Positions 11,709-22,547 of a stretch of DNA of 64,000 nucleotides are shown here, piece after piece (the stretch's first letter is position 1; each line of letters opens with the position of its first letter). The stretch spans positions 1,860,001-1,924,000 of the forward strand of contig JAMWBK010000006.1 of NCBI GenBank assembly GCA_029953675.1. The letters run 5' to 3'. The stretch comes from Rhodosorus marinus. Its lineage: Eukaryota > Rhodophyta > Stylonematophyceae > Stylonematales > Stylonemataceae. The notes under the pieces are model-generated. The model was not told the DNA's origin and did not search any database. It saw only the letters and a program-made list of their open reading frames with translations. The position numbers were made by a program, and so were the translations under genes.

Positions 11709-14700
11709 ATGGGACTTCTACAGCCAAAGCATGCGTTTGTGAGCAAATGTTTGCGGATGAACTAATGACTGAGGTGGAATGCACTACGCCTTTTGCAGGA
11801 ACGACTTGCGAACTTTGCACTCGAGGCGTTTGAAGAGATTGACGGTGCAATGGTTGCAAGACAGTACATTCCCTTTTCCGAACTCGTGTGCACGATTAAT
11901 CCTGGCAAGCTATCGCAAGAGGCCCCTTCGCAAAGCCCACAATCTACCTTCAAAGACGCGGATGAGTATATCTCCTATTTCGAGCCTCTTATTGTTGCAG
12001 AGCTGAAGGCAGAGTTCTCCAACGCTGTCGAAAAGTTTGCAAGGGATGGCGGAGAGGCTAGTGCATTTAGGTCCTCCTTGCCACCCCAGGGCAATCGGAA
12101 GGGCTCGTCTGGTCGCAAGGACGATGGTAGGTGTAGCTTCATTGGCCGCTTAACATGTGAACTGGAATTCAGAAGATTTCTTGTGGATCGCCAGCGGGTT
12201 GTCCACTGCGCGCGGTCATTCTGTTTGCGAAGGTTGAGAATACATTTCAGCTAGTTGAGGCTCAGCCCTTCAACAACCCACACAATGTAGGTCTCCGAGA
12301 GGGAGATACAATAGCAGCTTGGGCTTGCGGCAAGAGTCCCTCTGAAAAGCCGCAGAAGGCTCTCCCCGGGTCATCGGCAATTGGTATTGTCGAGCGCATA
12401 ACGCCTGTCGGCAACACCTTTGTCAAAGCTGTTCTGCCCGAAGCGTCGCCCCCCTTCAAGGATGGGACGGTGAGTCAACAATGAGATTAAATGGGTTCTT
12501 TAGCTCTCACGACTCTACTTTGGAAGCTTGGCCTAATACAGTGCACTCGTTATTGTGAAACCGTAGGAAGTTGTTCTCCTGAAGTTAGGCTCTATTATTA
12601 CGTATCAACGAGAGCGCGAGGCTCTTTACCGCTTGCCGAGGGCGACGCTACTATCTGCACTCCTACAGCCAGCATCTCCCATTGCCCAAGGAACCAATGC
12701 AAAGGTTTGAGGCTTAGCCGGAACCGGTTCAGGAATCGATTTTTGTTGCTTTTGAGCGCTTCTGGTGGTTCTGCTCCGCCGTCTTTCTCTAACAAGTTTG
12801 TCGCCTCTCTCTGATACCACAGAGAACCACAGCTCAGTTTCTGGAAATGGTTGTTTCCCGGAATGGGCTAAATCCATCACAAGCTGATGCCGTTGTCTCG
12901 GCAGTAAAATCCGGCACCGGTTTTGGAATCATACAAGGTTTGCCAAGCGCCATCTGTTTGCATAGTTGGAACTGGGTTTTCGTTCGGTCTGGTCCGTGCT
13001 ACTTACTCAAATTGTCGCGGCATTGATTAACTCTCCAGGTCCACCTGGAACTGGGAAAACACGAACACTTGTGGCGCTTCTGAACGTTATCCATGTCTTG
13101 GAGTACCAGGCGTACTACGAGAGTTTCCTCAGGTAGGTCAATCCGTGAACTCATTTTCAGTGTTGTTCCTGTTCCGCTGATTGGTGAGTGACTCACGGGA
13201 ACACAGGTCAATTCAAGTGCCGTTGTCAGACTCAAGGAGCGATTCTTCCTCAGGTCAGCGGCACAATGGAAACGCTACTAGACTGGACATGGATCAGAAC
13301 TCGGGAAGCTTGAAATCTATGCTTGCTTCTCTGGGGAAAACCCTCGCCGAGGTGCCTCGGGAGCGGTCACGGAGGCCGAGAATGCTGGTAAGTTCGAGAC
13401 AACATTCTAGTCGCGTGGGCTCTGATTATGATGCTAATTTTTTATATGTCCATGTTATTTGTATTCCAGGTTTGCGCACCATCTAATGCGGCAGTGGACG
13501 AAGCGCTAACGAGAATTATCAACGAAGGATTTCTCGACGACTATGGGCGCAGGTACAGCCCGGAGCTCGCACGATTGGGATCGAAGGAAGTAATCTCAAG
13601 CGGCGCTCGTTTCGTTTCAGCGCAGGGCCAGGTATGGCCCATTATCTGCCAATTCCTAATTTGGTGTTGAACCGAGTTGCTCCAAATTTGCATGGACATG
13701 TTTGCTAACACACAGCATCTGGCGGCTATCAGGCGGAAGCCTTTGTGGAGCGAGCCCTCGGACCGCACAATAAGAAAAGTCCGCACGCCGGGGATCCCAG
13801 CAGAATGCAGCATTGGATCAGCGACTGGACGAAAAGGTTCGGGTGCCCAGTAGCCAGTGCCGTTTGGCAGCGTCAGAACTAACAAGGCAATGAACAATCC
13901 CTGCTTACAGGACCGATAGACTGCTCCTCGAGCTAAAGCACACGAAGCGGACGCCTGAAATTGCACCAAAACTTGTAGATATCCATGAACAGCTGAGGAG
14001 GCTGGAGAGGGTGAGAATCTGAGGACAAGACTCCACCGCTCATTTGTTTCGGCCTGACCCCGGTTCCAATTCCGCAGGACATGGTGAGGTTTGAGATCGC
14101 CTCATCCACTGTGCTATCGAGAGAGGAGAAAGCAAGGAGAATTGAGAGAACGTACATAGAAGATGCACAATTGGTATTCGCTACGCTTTCCGGAGTAGCG
14201 ACACTCATGTCGGCTCTTGGAGGAGCTGATCTAACATTCGAAACGCTCGTAATTGACGAAGCTGCACAGGTACGGCACGAGCTTGCTTGACGCTTTTCGT
14301 GCATCCGTCTCCCGTGTTCAGCATCCCATTTAGTCCCATCCGCTGACTCTTTTCGCAGGCAACAGAGCCATCCTCCATAATACCGTTGGCGTTTGGAGTC
14401 CGGCGATGCATGATGGTTGGGGATCCTCAGCAGCTCCCAGCAACCATCTTCAGCACTGGCTCGACGAAGCTTGCTTACGGCATTAGCCTTTTGGAGAGGT
14501 CCGTGGAAGCACGGAAGAAAGTGCCATTTTTTCTTTCCTGACGTTAGTATATTTTGCCCGCACTTTCTCAGGCTTGTAAAAGCAGGTATGCCCGTGTTAC
14601 TGCTCGATACGCAGTACCGAATGCACCCCGCAATCAGCATGTTCCCGTCCAAGCATTTCTACAACTCCAGACTCCAAGATGGGGCGAATGTTTTGGGACC

Positions 14701-16382
14701 TGGACGGGCGAGATCTTACCATGACGACGATCGCAAGCCGCTCCTCGGACCATACGTCTTCGTCGATGTCAAGAGCGGCACCGAGGAGAAGAGTTCTGCT
14801 GAAAGGTGCGAATAATCGCTATGCTGTTTGGTCGCAACCTCGACACCGCCTCTCTTTCGTTTGTTGAGAGAAGCAATCACTGTATCCGTAGGTCGATGTA
14901 CAACTCTGCTGAGGCGGATCTTGCCATTTCGCTCGTGAAAAAGTTCTTATTTGAATTTGAGAACGAAATGCTCCCCGAAAAGGGCTCCCACGGCATCGCA
15001 GTGGTGACACCTTATAGGAAACAGCTCGTCGCGCTAAAACGGGCACTGTACAGGAAGAAGGTAAGGAACTGTGAATTGAAAGCTTAGGATGAAGTCGTGG
15101 ATGTGCTGGTGACGGAAATTTTGCCTTGGACTTTTCAGGTCCACTTGGGCGACGTCGAAGTAGATACGGTTGACGCTTTTCAGGGACGCGAAAAGGACGT
15201 GATCATTTTTAGCTGCGTTCGGACAACAATGAATCGAGGAATAGGATTCGTTAGGGACATTCGACGAATGAATGTTGGTATCACCCGAGCTCGATGCTCG
15301 ATGATCATTTTGGGAAATGCAGCGTCACTTTCGAGAGGCTCCGATGATTGGGATTCGCTTGTCCTGGACGCGAAAAGCCGAGGATTGTTTATTCAAGTCA
15401 ATGAAATGTCTCAGGACGTGACAATCAGCAACGTCCTACTTCCGGACTATGCTGCGAACAGTCATGGTAGGCACAAACACAAATTCTCCGCGGTACTTGG
15501 CTCGTTCTCAGTAAGTGTTTTTTCGTAGATTCCATGGGAAGTGGCTCGGAGACGACGCTTGCTCGAGATCCGCGCTTGAAACGAGAAGAGGAGCGGGCTA
15601 AGCTGCTCAGCGAGACACGCGGGAAGCGAACGGCAGCGAGGAGTGACCCTAGGAAGACGTTTGATAGCACGACTGTTAAAGTAAGCTATGAAAACACGTT
15701 CTCGAAAGGTAGTGAGCATATCGTTCTCATAGGTGATTTTCAGTACTGATGCATAAATTGTTCGCAGGCGAGTGGTTTTGAGTCGAACGATGAAAGCTCC
15801 GACAACGACTCGAGGACGAACGCGGTCGCTGATGGTCGCTTAGAGGACTTGAGCAAACTTGAGGGACTGGGACTCATGGTGTCGAAGTATCTGGATTCGC
15901 GGAAAAGAAAACAATCGGCTGTTGAACCTCCGACTGCAGAGGGTCTCCCGGAAAAAGCTCCCGAAGCGCACAAGATTTCGACGACTTCAGACCCCAGGAG
16001 GCCTAGATCCATGGAACAAACAAGTGCCGTCTTGGCAGAGGATACGGATGGGTCCCACCCATCCGCATCCATTACAGGGGAGCAGAAGGACGGCGGCAAG
16101 GGCGAAAAGACGAAAGCAAATGCAAATGAGAATAGCGCTCCACCAAAAGCCCTAAATGCGTACGATCCTAGAAAACGGAGACCGGTCGAGCACGCAAGTG
16201 TTGTCTTGCAACCGGGAGTGAAGATTCCAACAAACGAGTCGCTTTCAGCAATGCCAGAGCAGAGGGACTCTGGAGCAAAGATTGGAATGTCCTCCTCCCT
16301 GCAAGACGCAATTAAGGCCTTGCACTCTGCCGTGAACTCGGCAACCGCCGACGGTATTCTCAAGAACAGCAAGTCATCTTGA
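11709..16382 (+). CDS. SEN1: Sen1/senataxin-type SF1B helicase, 17 exons
   Basis: Superfamily 1 RNA/DNA helicase of the Upf1-like group; Sen1 resolves R-loops and terminates non-coding transcription. Exons: 11709-11738, 11799-12126, 12195-12469, 12567-12704, 12823-12937, 13039-13132, 13207-13387, 13470-13631, 13733-13836, 13911-14010, 14078-14269, 14359-14498, 14572-14805, 14892-15060, 15139-15466, 15529-15680 and 15768-16382, all in phase, 1118 aa. Motifs in order: GPPGTGKTRT (I), VCAPSNAAVDE (Ia), LVIDEAAQ (II), MVGDPQQLPAT (III), LLDTQYRMHP (IV), VDAFQGREKDVIIFS (V), NVGITRARCSMIILG (VI). The N-terminus is far shorter than in yeast Sen1, and the first exon (10 codons) is the least certain part. 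The charged C-tail after 15529 contains four DPR-type motifs. Confidence 0.9.
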
Positions 16383-19381
16383 TGCTATATATCGTGACGA
16401 AGCTTTATCGTGGAATCCGAAGAGACCCCATCACGGACCTTCCAAAGGCCCATCTGTACAAAACGGCTTCGAGGCTTTTTGGGGGGGGCATGACGCGTCC
16501 GATCCGTCGGGAAATTTGGCGCCCGTCGCTTGCCCACCTCAGCCGACCCCTCTTGAGCCTCGATTCTGGATTAGTAAGAGGTTGGTACTGAGGTGTTGTA
16601 TTGCCAGTAGTCATAGCATACATATTACGGCATATATCCAGCAAACCAGTAGCCTCTATTTTTCAGATTCCTTTTAAAAGTCGGTCATTTTTGGACATTT
16701 TTGCAAGTTTGCTGTTTTGGCCTTTTCTTTATTCGTTGAGTTTCCTTTTTTACTGCTGGGGCTTCCTGGAACCCGATTTAGCCCCCTTTCGAGCCCTGAC
16801 TTTCCCCTAGCTAAAATGTGCGCATCAAGACTCAAAAGCATGTCGGGTTGTTGCTGATTTTTGCGGGGTTTATCAGCTTTAATTTACTGATTTTGTAAAA
16901 CACACAACCAGTCACATCCTACCCCACCAGCCTGGATCCCGAGCTCGTCGGACCCATTAAGGCGATGACCGAAGACCGACTCTTTCACAGGAGAGGCGCA
17001 ATCCAGATTCTTCTGTATGATGTAGATTACCGAGCCGGACCTGTTCAGATACAGATTCTTAACAGCCACGAATGGCTAGTTGCGACAATTATTCCCCGTA
17101 ATATCCTGAGAGCTCAGCAACCCATCGCTCCACAATTTATCTCCTACATTCGCATACCTCAATTCTGGAAGCCAACCCCTCGAATTTGTCACTTTCGGCG
17201 CAGCTTGACTTACAGTTTCATGTTTTTCACTTGTTTTTTGTTTACAAATGGTGCTCGCATTCTCAACCTGATATTGATGTCTGAATAGCAGTTTCGTTGA
17301 TCTGTGATTCTCGGCATCTTCGATGCCGAACTCTACGCATGCATCATGGCTGCCGACAGCGGTCTAGTATGTAAAGTAGAGATAGAGAGGACCAGTGGTG
17401 ATTTGAGGTTTGATCTACAAACTGTGGACAGCAGCTTGTCTGTTCGAATTGCCTGAAACGAAAGCATCCCGGACTGTCTGCCTCAGGTCTGAACCCACAC
17501 CACGATGAGGAAAGTTGGAGGTGATATCTACCCGCATTCAGCCGGCAATCATAGGTGCAGAATCTCCGTTCCCTAGTTTTTCTTTCGTGACTCACTTGAG
17601 GCAGTATTCGGGCGTAAAGGTTTATGATATGTACTCCATGTCTGAACGCAGTATACCTCCTGACATCCGAATGATCCCAGCGGACGGAATGCACGATCTG
17701 GGAAAACCAGATAAATCATGTCTCTTCTGCTGGTTTGGCCCAGTCTGGCGTCTAATGAACAACATAGAACACTCTCGTTAGAGTGCCATGGGCAAAGAAA
17801 AAATGCTCATTCGTTGAGTCGTTCAGGACATCAACCGCTAGTTGGATAAAACAGGGCTTCTGTACCACCCACAGAACCTTACCAATCAGTAAAACCCGTG
17901 CCATTGCTGAACATTCTGTCGTCCTCCCGCCTCGAAAACGAAGGCAGCGCACACCCTTCATAGATCCTCCCTAGGGTAAGTCAAAAGGCTTCGGTGTATT
18001 CTGTACGCTAAACATTTTTAAAAACCTTCGACAGTCCAATCTTTGGGTGGGGGGGGGGGGGGAGGAGGATGATCTTTACAAGACGCCACTTGAAACATGG
18101 GAATGTCCCACCCACTTCCGAACGGACAGCCCCAAACCAAGGAAGACTCATCCACAAAACCCCTGCGAAAAAATCCTTTCAAGGCATCATACGAAAATGT
18201 TACTATCTTGTACTGATAACATCCGCCGCATCGAGTTTTCAAAATTTTAAACTTTTTCGTATCCCATCCTCACCAATCAAGTTCTAGAAAATTCTAAACC
18301 ATTTCTAATCGTCACGAAGCGGTGACAGCCCTTGCACCCCCTTCCGATGCGAAGAGGGACAGTAGCACAAACCCCTCGCTTATTCCGCAATTTCTAATAA
18401 AACAAATAAATAAATGTCGTATGTAGATCCAAAAAGCACTTCTGAATAACCCCCTGGACAACGATCCGAACCCAATACTGGTAAAACCCCACCCCCCCCA
18501 CCCCCTCCCCGAATTTTTTTTTTGAAGAAGATCCACCCCTCCTACTAACTCCTTTGTTTTAAGGGAGCTCATTCAAGCATATAAACTTAATCGTCAACCC
18601 TAAAGCTAGTCATTAATAACGATAATAAACATTATTATTAATTATTCAGGTTATTCAATCAATATTACCATATGACATTTACATCGTTTGGGTTGACGAA
18701 TCGGTGTTTTAGAAAGGGGGAAGATAGAGGCATACATGTTTTTTATTGGGAAAACTGTATCCGGTCCAGGGAGGGATTTTTGCTCGTGGTCGAGATGGGG
18801 ACTTGGGATTGAGAGAGAAAAATGGTCATTAGGGTTCTTATTAGGGATGGGGCGGGTGCGTCTATGTAAATGGGGGTGTTTTGAGGTGTGGGTATGGGGG
18901 GAGGGGTATTCTGTTCTTGTCTTGTATGTCAATGGAATAAGTGAGGATTTTATTTGGATCGTTTAGGTTTCGGGAGAGGGGAAGAGATTTAGGCTTTGGC
19001 AAAGTAGGAGTGTGTATTTTTCGTGATAAGGGAGGGGATTGAGGAGTTGTTGTGTGTGTGGCGTTGTTGTTTTATTTGTTGTTGGGAGGGGGGCCGGGGA
19101 AGAGGTTGTTCTCCTGAGGGTTTTGGTAGAGTGTTGGATGGTGAAGGGGTTTGGCCTGGTAGGATTTTGATGTATTTGTGAGTTTCTTTTTGAGATTGTC
19201 GTAGGGTTTGACTTTTTTGGGGGGGGCGGGGAAGGGGGGTGGGGGTTGGAACACTGTGAGGGAGGGGTCTAGTTGGTGGTCTCCCCTCGGCCTGATCTTC
19301 CCGGGAGCTAGGGTTTGTCACTCTGTAACTTGTTTGGAAGAGCAGGAATCGGGTGCGTGACTGGTTTTGACCGAGTTGAAA
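16383..19381. other. Intergenic region, possible unrecognised minus gene, and CPBP leader
   Basis: 16905-17110 has a coding-like plus frame (ELVGPIKAMTEDRLFHRRG). On the minus strand, 17960-17750 (FIQLAVDVLNDSTNEHFFFA) and 17694-17560 (RRYTAFRHGVHIINLYARIL) look protein-like and sit left of a C/A-rich stretch at 18420-18540. I could not assemble or identify them. A run of 14 G lies at 18049-18062. 18690-19381 is the strongly G/T-rich leader of the CPBP gene; the long minus frame across it is antisense and rejected. Confidence 0.35.
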
Positions 19382-21453
19382 ATGATGGGGTTTGTGTCTA
19401 CTGTGCGGGTGCGAAATGCCGCGAGGAGCAACCCTATGATCCGACGTAGACCGTTCAGGACCTATGAATGTAGGCGAGAGTTCCGGGGGATGGTCCGGGT
19501 AAGCACAAGCCCACGATTTCTTATCTGGATCGGTGTATCGGCTTGTCTGATTTATTTTGCCCAAGTGCCTGCGTCGTTTGTGCAGATGACTGGGAGCGAT
19601 TTACCGATGGAATCAACACCACCAGCAGTGCCCGATGAAGAGTCTGCGATAGTCTTGGAAGATCAGAGGCCAAAGTGGGCCCCGGAATGGTTGCCGAACT
19701 GGGTCATAAACCCTAATCCGTGGTTACAGCTTGCAATATTGCTGCCTCTCTACGCTGTACATCTTTTCTACTTCTCAAAGAAAGGCTGGCCGCTGCCTTT
19801 CAAGTTTTTGGCCAAAGATAAAGGTGGCCATTGTAAGTTGTGATCGGGAAAGGCAGTAACTCTGGTATGCTCCCTTATTTTGACTAATCCGTTCTTCTTA
19901 TATGTTTTATCTTACTCATGAAAGCGCTCGGTAAGCATGCAATGGTGATTCAAGTCGATCGGCACCCTACCAGTATTCGTGTCGGTACACTAACGGAGGT
20001 TATCCTGTAGGGTTAGGTAATAATCTGGAGAATTTGACGCTAGACTCTGTGGTTGGCTTCCTTGTCTTAGCTGGCACTCTTATCTGGAGGAAGGTGTGTT
20101 CTAGAACTGTCCATGCTGGTTAAGCTAGATTGTACTAATGCGACGATCACTCTTTCTAGGCTATGAAATTGGAGCCCGTCGTCCCAAATCTCCTGAAGAG
20201 TGAGAATCCGCCTTGGGAGGTATGCCGTTTGGTGTTCCTTGAATAGTACCAATTGACTTCGAATGCACTGGAATGCATTTTTTCCAGGGATTCGTGGAGC
20301 TAACATGGAATGCATCTAAAACTCCCTTTGCGTAATCGTCTCCAGGTCCCAAAGGGTTTGAAGGTCAAACTACTTACTACGATTGCGTTCCTAATCACTG
20401 CGTTCGTTCTTTCCGGTTATGGAGCTGTCTTTTGCGAGCAAGTGAGGGAAAACTGCGGAAATATTGATGTCTCTCTTTATCAACTGATCTGATCATGACA
20501 GCTTCTGATACAGCTTCGATCTTCTGTGGATGCTCGCAGATTTTGTGTGTTCTGTCTGTATATGGTGTTCCTCTAACAATCCCCACAATGCGAGCATGGA
20601 AGGTGTTGTTGGGGCATCTGATGTGGGTGTACATGGGAGTGAAGATCCTTGGTCAGCAGTTGAAGCCTTTCTTCCCACCGAAGGGAAAATGGATTGGGTT
20701 CTCTGTAAAGTCTAACTGGGTTTGGTGGTCAATTGGAGGGTACTACGCGTCGTCTTTTCTTTTCAACTGTGAGCATATAAGCGTTCCGAACGAAGAGGAT
20801 GATGATAATGCTTCACTTGCGTGCATGTCGCCGGACGCTCTCCGTCCTGCTCTGGGAAGCTCACTGCCATTCGAATTTTGCATGCTGCGCAGGTGCTGAC
20901 ATTGTGAATCAGCTGATTATACCCCAGTCGCTTTTCAACGAGGAAACAGTTGTTTCGAAGTTGGTGAATCCCGAGAACAATGACCTTGTTGCTATGCTCA
21001 TAGGATCTCTAGGACCCTGCGTATCTGCACCGGTAGGAAGCTTTTCCAATTGCAGTGCTACGCTTCTCTACGCCACTTCGGTGGAGCTTACCCTCCTTGG
21101 TTTCGTACTTGCCAGGTGTTCGAGGAAATCTTGTACCGAGGGTTTCTGCTGCCGACTTTGGTGTGCTACATGCCCATGCACTTTGCGATTCCTGCAAGCT
21201 CTGTACTGTTTGCCGCGCATCATCTCAATATCTGTGGAGTTTTACCGCTGTCAGTGCTCGGCTTTGTAAGTGAAGAAGCTCGTGGAACGACTTGGAAAGG
21301 TCGCAAGACTACTAACGCTGGTATCCGGTCACCTGGTCAATTAATCAGGCATGGGCAATCATATATACCTTTTCCCGTAATCTGTTGACTACTATCCTAA
21401 TTCACGCGATGTGGAACAGTAGAGTGTTCCTGGGGTCTCTGCTTGGTTTATAG
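19382..21453 (+). CDS. CPBP-family (CAAX-type) intramembrane protease, probably plastid, 9 exons including a 6-nt microexon
   Basis: Exons 19382-19832, 19925-19930, 20011-20093, 20160-20219, 20346-20441, 20540-20768, 20893-21032, 21116-21265 and 21349-21453 give 439 aa. All three CPBP/Abi motifs are present: EEILYRG (EExxxR), FAAHH (FxxxH) and HAMWN (HxxxN), which form the metal-dependent active site in Rce1-like proteases. Several hydrophobic helices precede them (SVVGFLVLAGTLIW, TIAFLITAFVLSGYG). The first ~45 residues are Arg/Ser/Thr-rich and nearly acid-free (MGFVSTVRVRNAARSN...), like a plastid transit peptide. Plant and cyanobacterial relatives sit in thylakoid or envelope membranes; the substrate here is unknown. 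The 6-nt exon is inferred (see findings); skipping it keeps frame. Confidence 0.85.
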
Positions 21454-22125
21454 TAGGCAGAAACGCCGGTGAGGCTTGTCCAGAATACGACGTATAAGAC
21501 GATCATCTCATCCCGAAGGTTCCGCATGAGAATCGTGACCACCTCCTCAGAAACGCGCCCCGAGCGTATCGTCAACGTGAGCAGCTCAGTGGGTGAAGCT
21601 AACGTGCGTTGGGCCGTTCCAAAATCTGAAGGGTAACCGCGTGCTCGCGCTACGATGTCAAGTGCTCCTAGTCAGAAAGTTTATCTTCTTGTAGTCTACT
21701 GCTTGGAGAAAGGATGAACAATTGGAGGTCTCCCTCAGCATGGGCAGTTATTTTAGAGCCTATTAAATTAGCATTCGTGATTACACCATTGGAATAGAAA
21801 CATAAGCTTCCGACTCAGGACGTTCGTGGTGAGCAGCCAGAGCCAGAGCCAGAGCCAGAGCCGAAAACCACAACCAAAGTAAACCCAAGGTCAGGACGTG
21901 TGTGCTGATGTCCGTCTTCCTCCGTTAGTCTTGTTGTAAGTGAAGCATCTAGCTCTTGAAGGGCAATTACCCTGGCAGTGCGTACACAACCAGTTCTGAT
22001 TGTTATCGTACTTCTCCACCCCCAGATTAAACGTATCGCAACAAAGCTTGCAAATGACCTACCGAGAGCAGAGATATTAGAATGTGAAGTTTGGGCATGC
22101 GAGGTGTTTCCGGCAACGGGCTTAC
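21454..22125. other. 3' region of CPBP gene and probable remainder of the zinc-finger gene
   Basis: Minus-strand 22020-21965 encodes KYDNNQNWLCTHCQGNC, matching the second Cys cluster of zf-4CXXC_R1 proteins, so the neighbouring zinc-finger gene probably continues here. I could not close the frame between 22126 and this stretch. A short hexanucleotide repeat lies at 21837-21862. Confidence 0.4.
21837..21862. repeat. Short AGAGCC hexanucleotide tandem repeat
   Basis: About four head-to-tail copies of the hexamer AGAGCC, preceded by CC. Visible directly in the sequence. Confidence 0.85.
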
Positions 22126-22547
22126 TTTACGACAAAAACCTACGTGCATGTTCGCACAGACAGCCATCTTCACAGCTCCAGAAGAGCGAGAGCAGATATG
22201 GCAATGGTTGGAGGGAGTTCTGTCAGTGTACTTTTTCCTCTTCTGCCGTCGCGGGCCAGGTTGGACATCCCCTGGATTCGCAGTTCTCTGTCTGCGATTC
22301 TCAATATCGCGCAAATCTTTCAATTGATCCTGAGATTGGATTTCCTGCGGTTTCTTGTAGTAGTCCGGGATCTCAAGCGCTTCTAGTTCGAGCTCTACGC
22401 CTCCTATTTAGTAAATTCACATTTGTACCCTAGTTTAGCGGTCGGTCATAGCCTCACTGGACTGGACGCGGCAGGCATAGATTGCTACGCACCGAGATGT
22501 AGCAAATTCGTCAACCTCCCAGTTAGAACTGCGTCAAGAATGGACAT
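22126..22547 (-). CDS. CDCA7-like zf-4CXXC_R1 zinc-finger protein, first two exons
   Basis: Exons read leftward 22547-22493 and 22403-22126 join in phase (18 codons plus 1 nt, then 2 nt plus 92 codons). The protein starts MSILDAVLTGRLTNLL, then an acidic helix, a basic segment (RRQKRKKYTDRTPSNHC), CHIC, KMAVCANMHVGFCRK. The CxxC, KMxVC and GFCxK spacing matches the first half of the zf-4CXXC_R1 domain of CDCA7-type chromatin proteins. A GTAAGC donor follows at 22125. The expected next Cys (GFCxKC) and the second cluster are only partly recovered at 21965-22020 in another frame, so the 3' part is unresolved or damaged. The long C/A-rich tract 22600-23260 fits its leader. Assignment is moderate. 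Confidence 0.5.

Noticed and set aside
13933-14652. 239-aa minus-strand open frame
   Set aside because: Entirely antisense to Sen1 helicase exons with intact motifs on the plus strand.
18989-19564. 191-aa minus-strand open frame
   Set aside because: Antisense to the G/T-rich leader and first exon of the CPBP gene; Pro/His/Ser-rich shadow.
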